64,000 bases of DNA. Source: Bin87 sp965261195 (GTDB lineage: Bacteria; Chloroflexota; Dehalococcoidia; Lucifugimonadales; UBA3495). Made by a program: the position numbers and the translations under genes. Positions 62,685 to 64,000 of this stretch are shown piece by piece. The notes beneath the pieces are model-generated. The model was not told where the DNA came from and ran no database searches. It saw nothing but the letters and a program-made list of their open reading frames with translations. The stretch lies in assembly GCA_965261195.1 (NCBI GenBank), contig OZ253455.1:1426001-1490000 (forward strand). The letters run 5' to 3'. Within the stretch, counting starts at the first letter, position 1; each line of letters opens with the position of its first letter.

Positions 62685-63158
62685 CTAGAGGATTTCGCGT
62701 TTGAGAATCAGGCGTTCCAAGCCCCACTTGCGGCTGCCCATGACGCCAATGATACCGGCGATGGTGAACCACAGGATAGTCACTTCGCCGCCGTGAGCGC
62801 CAAAGGCCGAACCCATATCGCCCGGTGGGTTGGGGAAAATGTGTGGCGCGACCCCGCCGGCATGGACGGTGAAGTAGGCTACTACCATCGTAATGCAAAG
62901 CGCGCCGGCGCCCAGACGGGTAAAAACCCCGGATGCAATCAGCAAGGCCGAAATGAGCTCAACCCAGCCGGCGATGTCCACGCGCGCGCCCAAAGGGTGA
63001 TCCGCCGGAAAGCCCCACATCAGCAGCGCTTTTTGCGCCCCGTGCAGCGATACGATAAAAGCGAAAAGCAGCCGGAACACCAGATAAAATTCGTCGGTAT
63101 AGCGCAACAGGAAACGCCCGAATACGGACGCATCCGAGGTCGTTGTAGTTGTGGCCAT
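62685..63158 (-). CDS. DoxX-family membrane protein
   Basis: 157 aa, four transmembrane helices: LVFRLLFAFIVSLHGAQKAL, VELISALLIASGVFTRLGAG, ALCITMVVAYFTVHAGG and EVTILWFTIAGIIGVMGSRK. The GW(V/L)ELISALLIASG and the His in FIVSLHGAQK follow DoxX. Named for a thiosulfate:quinone oxidoreductase subunit but widely distributed. ATG 63158 with GGAGG upstream. 38 bp from purA. Confidence 0.88.
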   Translation of the reverse strand: MATTTTTSDASVFGRFLLRYTDEFYLVFRLLFAFIVSLHGAQKALLMWGFPADHPLGARVDIAGWVELISALLIASGVFTRLGAGALCITMVVAYFTVHAGGVAPHIFPNPPGDMGSAFGAHGGEVTILWFTIAGIIGVMGSRKWGLERLILKREIL

Positions 63159-63196
63159 TACGCGTACCTCCGTGTGCGTGAGAGCTTACCGCGAAG

Positions 63197-64000
63197 CTAA
63201 TGGATTACAGGCTCGATGGCGATGGTCTCGTCGCGGCTCGGTCCGGTGGAGATAATCTGCGCCTGACAGCCAACCAACTCCTCGATCCGGCGAACGTAGG
63301 CCAGAGCTTTTGCGGGCAGTTGGTCGGTGTGGGTCTTGCTGGCGGTGGGGTCGTCCCAACCGGGCATCTTCTCGTAGATGGGCTCGCACCGTTCCAACAG
63401 CCCGGTGTTGGCCGGGAAGCGGTCGACATCCTGGCCGTCGGCGCGGTAGCCAACGCAAATTTTCACCGAGTCCATGCCGTCGAGGATGTCCAGACGGGTC
63501 AACACCATGCCGGTGAAACCGTTTATCTCTCTGCTGTATCGAGCGGCGACCGCGTCAAACCAGCCGATGCGACGCGGCCGGCCGGTGGTGGTTCCGTACT
63601 CGTGGGCTTTTTCGCGCAGGTCTGCACCGGACTGGTCGAGCATCTCAGTGGGCATCGGGCCGCCGCCGACGCGGGTTGAGTAGGCTTTGAAAACGCCAAC
63701 CACGCCTTTGATTGCCTGCGGGTTGATGCCCAAGCCGGTGATTGCTCCCCCGATGGAGGGCGACGATGAGGTTACGTAGGGATATGACCCGTGGTCGATA
63801 TCCAGCAGCGTCCCCTGCGCGCCTTCCAGCAGGATCTTCTTGCCCTGCGCCAGCAGGTCCTGGATCAACTGCTCGGTGGGACGCACGAACGGGCGGAGTT
63901 GCTCGGCCCAATAGAGGCAACGGGCGATTACATCATCAACGTTCAGCGGGTCGCCTTCAAAAACGCCCCGGATTACCCGGTTCTTCATCGCTACCGCAGC
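63197..64000 (-). CDS. purA: Adenylosuccinate synthetase PurA (5' end beyond window)
   Basis: Joins IMP and aspartate with GTP in AMP synthesis. About 267 C-terminal residues are present, reading AAVAMKNRVIRGVFEGDP from the edge. Diagnostic stretches: ILLEGAQGTLLDIDHGSYPYV, TSSSPSIGGAITGLGI, RVGGGPMPTEM, TGRPRRIGWFDAVAARYS and LDILDGMDSVKICVGY. The N-terminal GTP-binding part lies beyond 64000. C-terminus (SRDETIAIEPVIH) is complete. Confidence 0.96.
   Translation of the reverse strand, partial: AAVAMKNRVIRGVFEGDPLNVDDVIARCLYWAEQLRPFVRPTEQLIQDLLAQGKKILLEGAQGTLLDIDHGSYPYVTSSSPSIGGAITGLGINPQAIKGVVGVFKAYSTRVGGGPMPTEMLDQSGADLREKAHEYGTTTGRPRRIGWFDAVAARYSREINGFTGMVLTRLDILDGMDSVKICVGYRADGQDVDRFPANTGLLERCEPIYEKMPGWDDPTASKTHTDQLPAKALAYVRRIEELVGCQAQIISTGPSRDETIAIEPVIH

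Overview
The window is a GC-rich bacterial chromosome segment with long, mostly minus-strand operons, AGGAGG-type ribosome binding sites and many GTG/TTG starts. It is rich in flavin and redox enzymes of small-molecule catabolism: two GMC oxidoreductases, a Baeyer-Villiger-type monooxygenase, an LLM-class oxidoreductase, two tandem SDRs, two split MaoC hydratase pairs, lactonase and SMP-30 propellers, and amidohydrolases. It also has a full urea uptake and urease locus and a selenocysteine elongation factor. This mix, with a family of palindromic 'GTCATTGCGAG' repeats, fits an uncultured Chloroflexota (SAR202/Dehalococcoidia-like) lineage. That assignment is inferred; there is no rRNA in the window.

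Layout. 1-1.3 kb: pdxT (cut by the edge) and pdxS. 1.7 kb: tRNA-Phe. 2-5.7 kb: a three-gene biotin-dependent acyl-CoA carboxylase operon. 5.8-6.1 kb: a transposase remnant. 6.3-8 kb: acyl-CoA ligase. 8.6-16.9 kb: split hydratase, GMC oxidoreductase, an amidohydrolase carrying an internal Rieske domain, lactonase and a flavin monooxygenase. 17-28.8 kb: one long minus-strand nitrogen locus, urtABCDE - glnA - ureABC - ureF - ureG - ureD, which takes up urea, hydrolyses it and assimilates the ammonia; no ureE is present. 29.2 kb: tRNA-Gly. 29.3-33.2 kb: polysaccharide deacetylase, DUF255 thioredoxin-fold protein, SMP-30.

33.6-34.6 kb is the most striking locus: an OsmC-like gene with one in-frame TGA exactly at the catalytic Cys position, followed by a possible SECIS hairpin. 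It is very probably a selenoprotein with a fused, degenerate second OsmC-like domain. SelB is encoded at 52.1 kb and a selenium-binding protein (SBP56/methanethiol oxidase) at 46.1 kb.

35-45.6 kb: assorted metabolic genes (alpha/beta hydrolase, Gfo/Idh/MocA, RidA, second GMC oxidoreductase, PLD-family protein, agmatinase-like ureohydrolase, crotonase, MBL hydrolase) and an MFS transporter whose 3' end was removed by a 113-bp MITE with a 9-bp target duplication. 46-49.6 kb: SBP56, a membrane protein, Zn-alcohol dehydrogenase. 49.7-52.1 kb: a restriction-modification pair that looks less GC-rich than its neighbours. 52.1-55.8 kb: selB, a NurA-domain nuclease and a CinA-C amidohydrolase. 55.8-64 kb: a membrane metalloprotease, a second split hydratase with tandem SDRs and an LLM oxidoreductase, small membrane proteins, DoxX, and purA (cut by the right edge).

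Three families of short dispersed repeats sit between genes. One copy, between ureG and ureF, has both of its ends amplified into tandem arrays.
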